Positions 26,451-33,633 are shown, numbered from the stretch's first letter. The stretch is 41,430 nucleotides of DNA from Desulfobacula sp. (GCA_013792075.1 VMSR01000305.1:1-41430); one strand, 5' to 3'. The notes: generated by a model not told the origin, from the letters alone. A program made the numbers and translations.

Positions 26451-27539
26451 TTATGGGGTATCGTAGAGGCCATATTTACGGGTGGCCTCGAACATGGCAA
26501 TGCAATTTTCCGGGTTCACCCCGGGGTGCAGGGAATTGGAAGAACAAATGATCAGCCCACCCCCCTTGCCGCCGTCCTGGATAGCTGTCCGAACGGCCTC
26601 ATCCACCTGTCCGCAAGTCCCGTTGGGCAACAGATCGATACAATCGATATTGCCCAAAAGGCAGATGCGGTCACCGCAGTATGCCTTCACCCGGGCCATG
26701 TCCATTCCCGCCTGGGGCTCCAAGGGGTTCAGCCCGTCGTAACCGCTGTCCAGGAGGATGTCCAGGAGAGGCCAGAGGTTGCCGTCGCTGTGGCGAACCA
26801 CCTTGAGTCCTTTTTTATGGGCAGCCTCAACAATTTGCCGGTTGTAAAAATTGACAAATTCCAGAAACTGGTCCGGTGCAATCAACGGAAAATTTTTATC
26901 GGCAATGTCATCCTCGATCACCAATACGTCCAGGCCGGCTTCCACCAGAAGGTCGAGTTGAGCCAGATTGTAATCCAGGGTCATGCGGGCCACCTGGTGA
27001 ACAAATTGGGGATCATCGAACATCTTGAGCATCAGGTTCTCCATCCCCATGAGCCGCCAGCAGCGCACAAAGGTTCCCCGCATGAGCCAGAAGAGTGCCT
27101 TTTCCCCCTTGAAACGGTCCCGGGCAAGGTCCAGCAGCAGCAGATGCCCCCGGTCCGGAACAGGCGGCGTATAACGGGTAAGATCCTGGGGTTCTTTAAT
27201 GGGATGGCCCTTGGCAACGGGCAGGCCGAAGTCCGAAAGGGCATAGGTCACACCGAACTCATCCTGGACATGACCATCGTCCAGATTGATTTCATGGCCA
27301 ATTTCAAATGCCGTGAAACCGTCCACTCCGTAAGTTTCATGAATGAGAAACAGGGTGTCCAGCACCTTGAATTTTTCGCTGTCGGTCATCTTGCGAAAAT
27401 CTTTCACCCCGGGCAGGCCATCGGTGATATGGCGGCCGATCCCGATGATGGGGGCTTCATTGATCCCATGGATATACAGGGGCACCCGGTCTGCCTGTTT
27501 TACGGCCAGGGCTGTCAGAATACGCTGTTTTCCGTTCAT
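26451..27539 (-). CDS. UroD-family methyltransferase, substrate:corrinoid step (MT-I)
   Basis: A 362-residue protein of the uroporphyrinogen-decarboxylase fold as used by MtaA- and O-demethylase-type methyltransferases. It begins MNGKQRILTALAVKQADRVPLY, a hallmark of the family. The usual zinc motif HxC is absent; the corresponding segment reads HSDGN (H250). Cysteines that could still bind zinc are C300 (GNIDC), C332 (IICSSN) and C346 (NPENC). The ATG overlaps the corrinoid-protein stop as ATGA, so the two proteins are translationally coupled, as expected for a methyltransferase and its corrinoid partner. It probably takes the methyl from the substrate to the corrinoid. Confidence 0.88.
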   Translation of the reverse strand: MNGKQRILTALAVKQADRVPLYIHGINEAPIIGIGRHITDGLPGVKDFRKMTDSEKFKVLDTLFLIHETYGVDGFTAFEIGHEINLDDGHVQDEFGVTYALSDFGLPVAKGHPIKEPQDLTRYTPPVPDRGHLLLLDLARDRFKGEKALFWLMRGTFVRCWRLMGMENLMLKMFDDPQFVHQVARMTLDYNLAQLDLLVEAGLDVLVIEDDIADKNFPLIAPDQFLEFVNFYNRQIVEAAHKKGLKVVRHSDGNLWPLLDILLDSGYDGLNPLEPQAGMDMARVKAYCGDRICLLGNIDCIDLLPNGTCGQVDEAVRTAIQDGGKGGGLIICSSNSLHPGVNPENCIAMFEATRKYGLYDTP

Positions 27540-28180
27540 CTTGCCTCCTTTTGGCTGGCCACAAGCTCCATTGCCAGGAGGGCTGCCGTTGCGGCATCGG
27601 CACCATAGGCATCTGCACCGATGCTGTCGGCAAATTCCCTAGTAACCGCTCCGCCGCCCACCATGATCTTGATGTTTTTGCGCAGCCCTGCCCGTTCCAG
27701 GGCCTCGATGGTCTCCCCCATAAAGGGTGCGGTGGTGGATAAAAGGGCGCTCATGGCTACAATTTGAATGGTTTCATCCACAGCAGCCACAAATTTTTCC
27801 GGTTCCGCATCAATCCCCACATCAATCACCTCAAACCCCTTGCCTTCCAGCATTGTGGATACAAGGTTTTTTCCGATATCGTGGTGATCGCCCCGGACGG
27901 TACCCAGCACCACCCGGCCGGCCCTGGCATTGCCGTTTCCCGCCAGCAATGGTTTTAAGATGTCCAGGGCGGCATGCATGGCCCTTGCCGCCAGCAGCAT
28001 GTGGGGAATGTAGATCTGGCCTGCCTGGAATTTCTGCCCCACCACATCCATACCGGCAATCAATCCCTGGTTGAGCACCTCTTCCGGTGTCATGCCTGCG
28101 TCAAACGCCTGTCCGATCAAGTCGGCGATTTGTTTGACGTCTCCTTTTTGCAGTGTTTCCAATATCCGATTGAGTACCAT
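27536..28180 (-). CDS. Corrinoid protein of a methyltransfer system
   Basis: A 214-residue MtaC/MtbC/MtvC-type cobalamin carrier. Residues 1-88 form the four-helix cap domain (EEVLNQGLIAGMDVVGQKFQAGQIYIPHMLLAARAM). The Rossmann-like B12 domain follows with the cobalt-ligand motif DHHDIG at 98-103 (ligand H100) and the conserved MSALLSTT and MVGGGAVT segments that hold the nucleotide tail. First gene of the operon 28180-22003. It would shuttle the methyl group between the UroD-type and the pterin-binding methyltransferases. Confidence 0.93.
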   Translation of the reverse strand: MVLNRILETLQKGDVKQIADLIGQAFDAGMTPEEVLNQGLIAGMDVVGQKFQAGQIYIPHMLLAARAMHAALDILKPLLAGNGNARAGRVVLGTVRGDHHDIGKNLVSTMLEGKGFEVIDVGIDAEPEKFVAAVDETIQIVAMSALLSTTAPFMGETIEALERAGLRKNIKIMVGGGAVTREFADSIGADAYGADAATAALLAMELVASQKEAR

Positions 28181-28202
28181 GGTCCCTTTTCCTTTGATTG
28201 GG

Positions 28203-28258
28203 TTAAAGTTAATAGCACTAACTTAATGAATGATATTTAATCCCCCAAATCAAGTCAA
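28203..28258 (-). promoter_or_regulatory. Promoter and TetR-style operator of the corrinoid methyltransfer operon
   Basis: On the minus strand TTGACT (28253-28258), a 17-base spacer and TATCAT (28230-28235); transcription should start near 28223. The inverted repeat AAGTTA (28206-28211), seven bases, TAACTT (28219-28224) covers that start site, with partial extension on both sides. Size and position fit a TetR operator, and the operon's own last gene is a TetR regulator. Confidence 0.68.
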
Positions 28259-28331
28259 TTGTTTTTTACAAATAAAATTTTTTTTACGATTTCTTACCGA
28301 TTTTATCTCCCACACCCTATAGTGAATTATC

Positions 28332-28350
28332 CATATGCGAAACGCATATG
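28332..28350. promoter_or_regulatory. Perfect palindrome upstream of the three-domain fusion gene
   Basis: CATATGCG, AAA, CGCATATG: 8-base arms that match exactly, 72 bases before the fusion gene start. It lies just downstream of a possible TATAGT -10 box (about 28318-28323). It could be an operator or a leader hairpin. No regulator gene is adjacent apart from the TetR of the divergent operon, whose own operator looks different. Confidence 0.5.
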
Positions 28351-28421
28351 TTCTATTCCGTTTTCTTGAATTATCCGGCACTCACGCCAGTTTCAAACCC
28401 ACACCCACAAGGAGGACACAA

Positions 28422-31043
28422 ATGGATATCCAGTACAAACTGCTGAAAACCACCCGGGAAAAAATCGCACTTTATCAATTTCGCAAACAGGTTTTTGTTG
28501 ATGAGGAAAACCGATTTGCATTTTCTTCCGACCAGATTACAGATCCCTATGACAGCATTGAAGAGACACTCAATATCGGGGCCATGGACGGCGACCAGAT
28601 CATTGCCGCCCTCCGCGTAACCCTGGACAACCCAATGGGACTGCCCGCAGACCGGCACTGGGATTTTACCGAAATTAAAAACCAGCTGACCGGTGGCTGG
28701 GCATGTTTCAGCTGGCTGTGCTCTGCCAGTCGCCATAGGCATAAAAAAGGATTGATCAAAGACCTTGCCCGTTATGCTGTCTTTGAGATGCAGAAAAAAG
28801 GATTTGAGCATGTTCTGGCCGTGGTGCACCCACCGATTTATGATCTGCTCCACGAGTGCTTTGGCGTCAGGAAAATAGGCCCCCTTTTTTTGGATAAAAA
28901 ACTGAATGTCCACATGATCCCGATCCATGTTTCCGTCAATGATATTCTGGGACACCTGAATGCGGAACGCTTCCAGAAACCGTCCGGACAATCACCCGAA
29001 ACACCCCCGCAAAAAATACTGACAGATCCTGCTCATCGCCTGAAAGCTTTGGGATTCCAAGGGAAATTTCAGTATCTTGAAGCGGCCTTTTCACGGAATA
29101 TCGGAATCGTTTCCCTGGCGGACCAGGAGAAGCTCATGGGGTCACGAATTGCCATCCCGGGATTGGGCGGCGTCGGAGGACAGCATTTGATAACCCTCGC
29201 ACGGGCAGGTGTCGGCAGCTTCAATATTGCCGATTTTGATTGTTTTGAACCGGTGAATATCAACCGCCAGTATGGCGCAAAGACCAGTTCCTTAGAACAA
29301 AAAAAAATTGAGGTCATGTATAAAGAGGCCATGGATATCAATCCGTTTCTGGATATCAACTGCTTTGCCGAGGGCATTTCCCCACAGAACATAGACCGGT
29401 TTTTAACCGATGTGGACCTGGTGGCAGACGGGATGGACTTTTTTAATTTTGATATCCGTCGAATGATATTTAAGCGGGCCTGTGAGAAAAAAATACCCGT
29501 CATCACGGCGGGCCCATTGGGATTCAGTTCTGCCCTGCTGATTTTTATGCCCGAAGAAGGAATGACCTTTGATCAATATTTTGATATTACAGATCGGCTG
29601 AGTCTGGAAGATAAATTGATCCGGTTCTTCATCGGCCTGGCCCCCAAGGCGACCCAGGCATCCTATATTGATCCGGCTGCCATAAGCCTGGAAAATCAAA
29701 AAGGGCCCTCCGCAGGCGCGGGTTGCCAGGTCTGCAGCGCGGTGGTCACTGTCGAAGCCATCCGAATTTTGTTGAATAAAAAAGGAATAAAACCAGCCCC
29801 GTATTATTTTCAATATGATTTGTTTACCCGAAAATTTCACCAGGGATATCTTTTCAAAGGCAACCGCAATCCCTTTCAGAGAATCAAATACAAACTGGTG
29901 AAAAATCGATTAAAAAAGAGCCGGCAAACAGGTGTCCTGCCGCCAAAAGTTGTTCCGGGTAATGGCATTGCATCCAATGGGACCATTGCCAATGATATCA
30001 TCGGCTATATCATTGCGGCCGGGTGCCGGGCACCGTCGGGAGACAATTGCCAGCCCTGGACTTTTGAATATTGCGCCCCGTATCTGAAAATTTTTCTTGA
30101 TCCCCTGGCGGACACTTCCTTTTTTAACCTGAACCAGGTTGCCTCCCATATTGCCTGCGGTGCAGCCATTGAAAACTGTCTGCTGGCCGCATCCAGATAT
30201 GGCCTCTCGGGCAGGATCGCGTATCTGCCCGATGAAAAACAGCCGAACCTTGTGGCCCAAATTTGTTTATCCCATACGAACCAAGGGGAAGATGCACTTC
30301 AACGGTTTATCTGGGAACGCCATACAAACCGAACCCGGTTCAAAAAAAGTTTTCTGGCACAAACTGAGGTTGAACAGATCCATACAAGCCTGTCCTTGTT
30401 TCCCGGGGTCTCCCTTGTCCTGGTCACCCAAAAAAACGCCCTGGAACAGGTGGCAAAACTGGTACAGGCTGTGGATATCATCCGGTGCCAGCGCAGGGAT
30501 TTGCACGAACACCTGATGGAAATGATTTGCTTTACAAATGAACAGACCCTGGAAAGAAAACAAGGGTTTCCCCTCAAGAATCTGGAAGCGGGCATCGGTG
30601 GTGAAATGTTCCTGAAACTGTGTCGTTCCTGGCCTATGATGCATCTGGCCAACCAACTGGGTATGGGAAAAATCGTTTCCGCTGTGGCCGCCAGGGGAAT
30701 CAGACAGGCATCTGCCGTGGGACTGCTCAAAATCAACGGGAGTTCACAAAAAGATTTCTTAACGGGCGGACAGGCACTTGAAAGACTGTGGCTGTCCTGT
30801 ACGCGCCTGGGGCTTTCCTTCCAGCCCATGACCGCTGTCACCCTGTTCCGGTACCGGTGGGCGCTTGACCAAAAAAATGATTTCTCCCTGGCCCACCAAC
30901 AGCTTTTGGGAGGGATCTGGCCCTTATACGACGACTTGTTTGATGTCGCAACAGGAGAAACCCATATTCTCCTGTTCAGGCTGGGACAAGGCGGAAACAT
31001 GTCCTGCCGGACCCTGAGAAAAGAAAACGCCGCAACTTCTTAG
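28422..31043 (+). CDS. Three-domain fusion: acyltransferase-like, E1/ThiF-like, nitroreductase-like
   Basis: An 873-residue fusion that I cannot assign to a known pathway. Residues 1-185 resemble a GNAT / autoinducer-synthase-like acyltransferase (KIALYQFRKQVFVDEENRF at 14-32; RHKKGLIKDLARYAVFEMQKKG at 107-128). Residues 215-480 are an E1/ThiF fold: GLGGVGG at 247-253, the acidic ADFD at 270-273 and NINRQ at 279-283 that bind ATP and the acyl-adenylate. A CxxC (C435, C438) is present, but I see no clear catalytic cysteine. Residues 520-873 look like a divergent nitroreductase (GCRAPSGDNCQPWTF at 534-548, IACGAAIENCLLAA at 577-590). An E1 plus nitroreductase fusion recalls the uncharacterised mycobacterial protein Rv1355c; the added acyltransferase is the odd part. 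The start has a strong AAGGAGGACACAA. It stands alone, divergent from the corrinoid operon. Confidence 0.78.
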   Translation: MDIQYKLLKTTREKIALYQFRKQVFVDEENRFAFSSDQITDPYDSIEETLNIGAMDGDQIIAALRVTLDNPMGLPADRHWDFTEIKNQLTGGWACFSWLCSASRHRHKKGLIKDLARYAVFEMQKKGFEHVLAVVHPPIYDLLHECFGVRKIGPLFLDKKLNVHMIPIHVSVNDILGHLNAERFQKPSGQSPETPPQKILTDPAHRLKALGFQGKFQYLEAAFSRNIGIVSLADQEKLMGSRIAIPGLGGVGGQHLITLARAGVGSFNIADFDCFEPVNINRQYGAKTSSLEQKKIEVMYKEAMDINPFLDINCFAEGISPQNIDRFLTDVDLVADGMDFFNFDIRRMIFKRACEKKIPVITAGPLGFSSALLIFMPEEGMTFDQYFDITDRLSLEDKLIRFFIGLAPKATQASYIDPAAISLENQKGPSAGAGCQVCSAVVTVEAIRILLNKKGIKPAPYYFQYDLFTRKFHQGYLFKGNRNPFQRIKYKLVKNRLKKSRQTGVLPPKVVPGNGIASNGTIANDIIGYIIAAGCRAPSGDNCQPWTFEYCAPYLKIFLDPLADTSFFNLNQVASHIACGAAIENCLLAASRYGLSGRIAYLPDEKQPNLVAQICLSHTNQGEDALQRFIWERHTNRTRFKKSFLAQTEVEQIHTSLSLFPGVSLVLVTQKNALEQVAKLVQAVDIIRCQRRDLHEHLMEMICFTNEQTLERKQGFPLKNLEAGIGGEMFLKLCRSWPMMHLANQLGMGKIVSAVAARGIRQASAVGLLKINGSSQKDFLTGGQALERLWLSCTRLGLSFQPMTAVTLFRYRWALDQKNDFSLAHQQLLGGIWPLYDDLFDVATGETHILLFRLGQGGNMSCRTLRKENAATS

Positions 31044-31147
31044 GGTTTCTTGTCCCCAAGAACCTCTCCGGAGTATTGTTCCGATTCGATCACCTGTTGT
31101 AAATCGGTATAACAATAGCGGGAAGGATGAATGCCGTTTTCATCAAT
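31040..31147 (-). pseudogene. Probable C-terminal remnant of an unknown gene
   Basis: On the minus strand an open stretch of about 35 codons reads IDENGIHPSRYCYTDLQQ and continues VIESEQYSGEVLGDKKP to a stop at 31040-31042. The composition looks like real protein, but a stop (31148-31150) lies directly upstream and there is no start codon. It overlaps the stop of the fusion gene by four bases. I read it as the tail of a lost gene. A strong hairpin lies just beyond its truncated end. Identity is unknown. Confidence 0.35.
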
Positions 31148-31152
31148 TTACG

Positions 31153-31177
31153 GGTCCGGGAGCCTTGCTCCCGGACC
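31153..31177. repeat. Perfect 10-bp hairpin (REP-like or terminator)
   Basis: GGTCCGGGAG (31153-31162), CCTTG loop, CTCCCGGACC (31168-31177). The stem is perfect and GC-rich but no T-tract follows on either strand. It may end transcription of the fusion gene with Rho, or be a palindromic intergenic repeat unit. I saw no second copy in this window. Confidence 0.5.
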
Positions 31178-31244
31178 TGTAAAACAAGGCCGGCGGTATC
31201 ATGTTCTATCAGCGGGTTTCCGCCCTTTTATCAAGTTTTATTAC

Positions 31245-31273
31245 TTGACAATCAAAATGGAACAAGCTATTTT
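31245..31273 (+). promoter_or_regulatory. Promoter of the manganese riboswitch / Tim44-like gene
   Basis: TTGACA at 31245-31250, exactly 17 bases, TATTTT at 31268-31273. Transcription would start near 31280, just before the riboswitch. Confidence 0.7.
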
Positions 31274-31282
31274 CCCCTCTCA

Positions 31283-31386
31283 ATAAAGGGGAGTAGTTAT
31301 CGGCTGGAGAAAAGGCCGACCCGGCTTCCGTCAATACGGTCGAAAGACCCGGAACCGGGACAGTTATACTGAAACAAGACCTTTAT
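31283..31386 (+). ncRNA. yybP-ykoY manganese riboswitch
   Basis: The hallmarks of this class are present: AAAGGGGAGTAG at 31285-31296 at the 5' side, the CCGTCAATACGG hairpin (31328-31339) in the middle, and ACTGAAACAAGACCTTT at 31368-31384 at the 3' side. P1 is AAAGG (31285-31289) with CCTTT (31380-31384). These riboswitches sense Mn2+ and usually control manganese exporters. Here the next gene is Tim44-like. The 3' strand of P1 is also the first bases of the terminator hairpin at 31380-31421, so ligand binding should prevent termination (ON switch). Confidence 0.88.
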
Positions 31387-31421
31387 CTTAGGCATTCATG
31401 CCGAGGGTAAGGGTTTTTTTT
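31380..31421 (+). terminator. Intrinsic terminator of the manganese riboswitch
   Basis: A 14-position stem pairs CCTTTATCTTAGGC (31380-31393) with GCCGAGGGTAAGGG (31400-31413), with three G-T pairs and one mismatch, followed by eight T. Its 5' arm overlaps the riboswitch P1 strand, so the two structures exclude each other. Confidence 0.8.
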
Positions 31422-31506
31422 ATTTTCAGCATGAACTGCTAATATGAAATATTTTTAAGGGCTTATGCCGATGATGGCTCAATAATAAGAAAAAGGAAAA
31501 AATGAA

Positions 31507-32448
31507 ATGCAAATAGTTTCGAAAACAAAAATGACCCTGACACTTTTAACGATAGCGATTTTTTTCATGCTAGCAGGAATTATGGAAACAGCCGATGCCA
31601 GAGTAAAAGGGGGCGGGCGTTCCTTTCAAAAGGCCCCGACTGCATCAAAACCTGCGGCACAAACCAAACCTCCCCAGGGTGTTTCAAGCCCCATGGGGGG
31701 GTCTTTTGCAAGGGGGCTGGCAGGTGGTGTGATGGGAGGGGTCCTTGGCAGTATGCTTTTTGGCGGAATGGCCAATGCTGGTGGCGGCGGACTCGGCGGC
31801 AGCGGGTTTGGTGTATTTGAGATTCTGCTGCTGGCAGGAGTCGGTTATTTTTTATACCGGCGGTTCTCCCGTCGTACGGCACTGGCCGGAAATCCGGGAA
31901 TGTCCTCTTCACAGGATAAAAATTCACCCTTCCAATTGTTTTCAGGTGCCGGCGCTGGGCAGGAGAGCCCGGATAACAATGTAGAAGATTCTCTTTTAGA
32001 AGATCCTCTTGTGACAGGCGTAAGGGAAATATGGGCCGTTGACAACAATTTTGACCCGGATGCATTTAAAGAAACAGCCCAGAATTTGTTTTTCAAAATT
32101 CAAGCCGGATGGACCCGCCGGGATGCGTCGGTACTGGAACCCTTTGTGGGGAATCAATTGCTGGATGAATATAAACAGCATTTCGATGAACTCAAACAAC
32201 TGGGCCATTTCAACCGCCTTGAAAACATCGCCGTTCGCAAGGTCGATCTTATAGCCGCCGGTGTTCAGGACAGTGAAATATTTGTCACAGTTCGCTTTAC
32301 CGCCAATCTTCTGGATTATACCGTGGGTGAAACCTCCGGAGAGATCGTCAAAGGTGATTCTGAAAATTCTGTAAAATTTGACGAAGAATGGACCTTTACC
32401 ACACCGGTGGGAGCCAAAGAATGGAAGCTTGAAGGAATAGAAGCTTAA
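31507..32448 (+). CDS. Tim44-like domain membrane protein under a manganese riboswitch
   Basis: A 313-residue protein. Residues 9-30 form a signal peptide or first membrane helix ending in AMETADARVKGGG-like sequence (actual ETADARVKGGG at 27-37). A glycine/alanine-rich stretch follows (about 62-102) with GGVMGGVLGSMLFGGM, then a second helix FEILLLAGVGYFLYRRF at 104-120. Residues about 175-312 resemble the Tim44-like domain (NLFFKIQAGWTRRDASVLEPFV, then VRFTANLLDYTV). Such proteins occur in many proteobacteria with no settled function. The ATG at 31507 has AAGGAAAAA upstream; an ATG five bases earlier is followed by an immediate stop. Expression should depend on Mn2+ through the riboswitch, which suggests a role in metal stress or envelope quality control. 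Confidence 0.8.
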   Translation: MQIVSKTKMTLTLLTIAIFFMLAGIMETADARVKGGGRSFQKAPTASKPAAQTKPPQGVSSPMGGSFARGLAGGVMGGVLGSMLFGGMANAGGGGLGGSGFGVFEILLLAGVGYFLYRRFSRRTALAGNPGMSSSQDKNSPFQLFSGAGAGQESPDNNVEDSLLEDPLVTGVREIWAVDNNFDPDAFKETAQNLFFKIQAGWTRRDASVLEPFVGNQLLDEYKQHFDELKQLGHFNRLENIAVRKVDLIAAGVQDSEIFVTVRFTANLLDYTVGETSGEIVKGDSENSVKFDEEWTFTTPVGAKEWKLEGIEA

Positions 32449-32478
32449 ATTAAGACAAAACAAGGTGTTTTCATGTTT

Positions 32479-32513
32479 GGTGACCGATAGGTTTTACTGA
32501 TTTATCGGCCACC
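32479..32513 (+). other. Strong hairpin between the Tim44-like and M48 genes
   Basis: GGTGACCGATA (32479-32489) pairs with TATCGGCCACC (32503-32513) with one mismatch. No T-tract follows. The 185 bp gap contains no open frame that I would call. The hairpin could attenuate or protect the message. Confidence 0.35.
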
Positions 32514-32633
32514 GGGCATGAAGCTCCGACATCCAGGTCAGATTTTATGCGTTCTTTTACAAGGACAATAAGTGGCAACCCTTCCAGGTGATATCAATGA
32601 TCTGGTCCACTTTAACCGCCTGCAAGGAAAAAA

Positions 32634-33229
32634 ATGATCAAACAGATACTTCTATGCTTGTGTTGCTTGTTTGTTTTTTGGGGATGTGACAATACCAATC
32701 TGGAGCTTGCCACCCAAGCAGGGATAGATGCAATTAAAGCCGCAACCTTGAGTGACGAGGATGTTAAGCTTCTTGCGGCAAATGCCTCAAAACAATCAGA
32801 TTCAAAAAACACCATCCCAGGAATCCTGAATCCTTACGGAATGCGGTTGGAAAAGCTTGTGGGGAACCGATACAATTCAGACGGGTATGTGTTTGATTTC
32901 AAGGTTTATCTGTCGCCTGAGATCAATGCGTTTGCCATGGCCGACGGAACCATACGGATTTACAGTGGACTGATGGACATGATGAACGATGAGGAGCTGC
33001 TCTTTGTGGTGGGGCATGAAATGGGCCATGTGGTGAAAACCCATATCAAGAAAAAAATTATGCTGGCCTGGGACAAAATCATTCGTTTTTGTCCAGCCAT
33101 CCTGATCCTGCCCTAAGGGCTGAACGTCTGCAAAAACAGATTCTTTCGCCAGGGAAAAAAGAGGCGCACTCCTTTCTGGATAAATTTCAATCCTTCGTGG
33201 ATAAATATATTCTGGAAAAACTTCTGTAG
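32634..33229 (+). pseudogene. M48 family metalloprotease lipoprotein, internally deleted and frameshifted
   Basis: The 5' part (32634 to about 33075) encodes a lipoprotein signal MIKQILLCLCCLFVFWGC (lipobox cysteine C18) and the start of an M48 peptidase, including AFAMADGTIRIYSGLMDMM and the zinc motif HEMGH. After HIKKKIMLAW the frame runs into an early stop at 33116. A different frame from about 33080 encodes the known end of the family, SSHPDPALRAERLQKQ and on to a stop at 33227-33229. Between the two pieces the family normally has roughly 70-90 residues, with the third zinc ligand (glutamate in an EADxxG motif); these are missing. The gene has therefore lost an internal segment and its frame, and should be inactive. 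It lies in the same orientation as, and 185 bp after, the Tim44-like gene. Confidence 0.82.
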
Positions 33230-33328
33230 TAAATTGGTCGTAAAAAATCTTCTTTTTTCACACCACATATAGGGGATATCCCTATTTCACAGTCCTGGTC
33301 AATCTCTAAGATTTGCTTGTTTTTTTAC

Positions 33329-33357
33329 TTGACTTTTTTTTTACTCACCCGTAATGA
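33329..33357 (+). promoter_or_regulatory. Promoter of the receptor-side cobalamin riboswitch
   Basis: TTGACT at 33329-33334, 17 bases, TAATGA at 33352-33357. The start would be near 33364, at the first base of the riboswitch. The -35 box is the same as that of the second cobalamin riboswitch on the minus strand. Confidence 0.6.
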
Positions 33358-33365
33358 TATTGCCT

Positions 33366-33524
33366 GTTCAGGTGCTCGTTGTTAGAGCTTGAAAGGGAAC
33401 CACGTTAGAGTCGTGGACGGGCCCATCGCTGTAATTGGGGATGAAAGCTGCAGTATGCCACTGACCGATGGTCGGGAAGGTGCAGCCGGTAAAATGATCC
33501 AAAAGTCAGAAGACCTGCCTGGAC
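33366..33524 (+). ncRNA. Cobalamin riboswitch upstream of the TonB-dependent receptor
   Basis: The B12-box region is recognisable: GCCACTGACC (33458-33467), GGGAAGG (33474-33480) and AGTCAGAAGACCTGCC (33504-33519); GGGAACCACG lies near the 5' end and CTGTAATTGGGGATGAAAG at 33429-33447. P1 is GTTCAGG (33366-33372) with CCTGGAC (33518-33524). A terminator-like hairpin follows at 33590-33633. High adenosylcobalamin should switch the receptor gene off. Confidence 0.92.
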
Positions 33525-33589
33525 GATGGCCAAAGGATGATGCCTTGGGGACGAAGGTGTTTCCTGTTATATTCTGAGGATAAAAAGGG

Positions 33590-33633
33590 AAATCCCTGGA
33601 TTGAAAATTAATTTCGGTCCTGGGATTTTTGTA
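33590..33633 (+). terminator. Probable terminator of the receptor-side cobalamin riboswitch
   Basis: AAATCCC-T-GGA (33590-33600) pairs with TCC-T-GGGATTT (33618-33628) around one T-T mismatch, followed by a T-rich run. It lies 40 bases before the receptor start, the expected place for riboswitch-controlled termination. Confidence 0.55.

Noticed and set aside
31127-31372. 81-codon open frame on the plus strand
   Set aside because: It runs through the hairpin, the promoter and most of the manganese riboswitch; the composition is not protein-like and the RNA explains the sequence.
33389-33577. 62-codon open frame on the plus strand
   Set aside because: It lies inside and just after the cobalamin riboswitch, has no ribosome binding site and follows RNA conservation, not coding.
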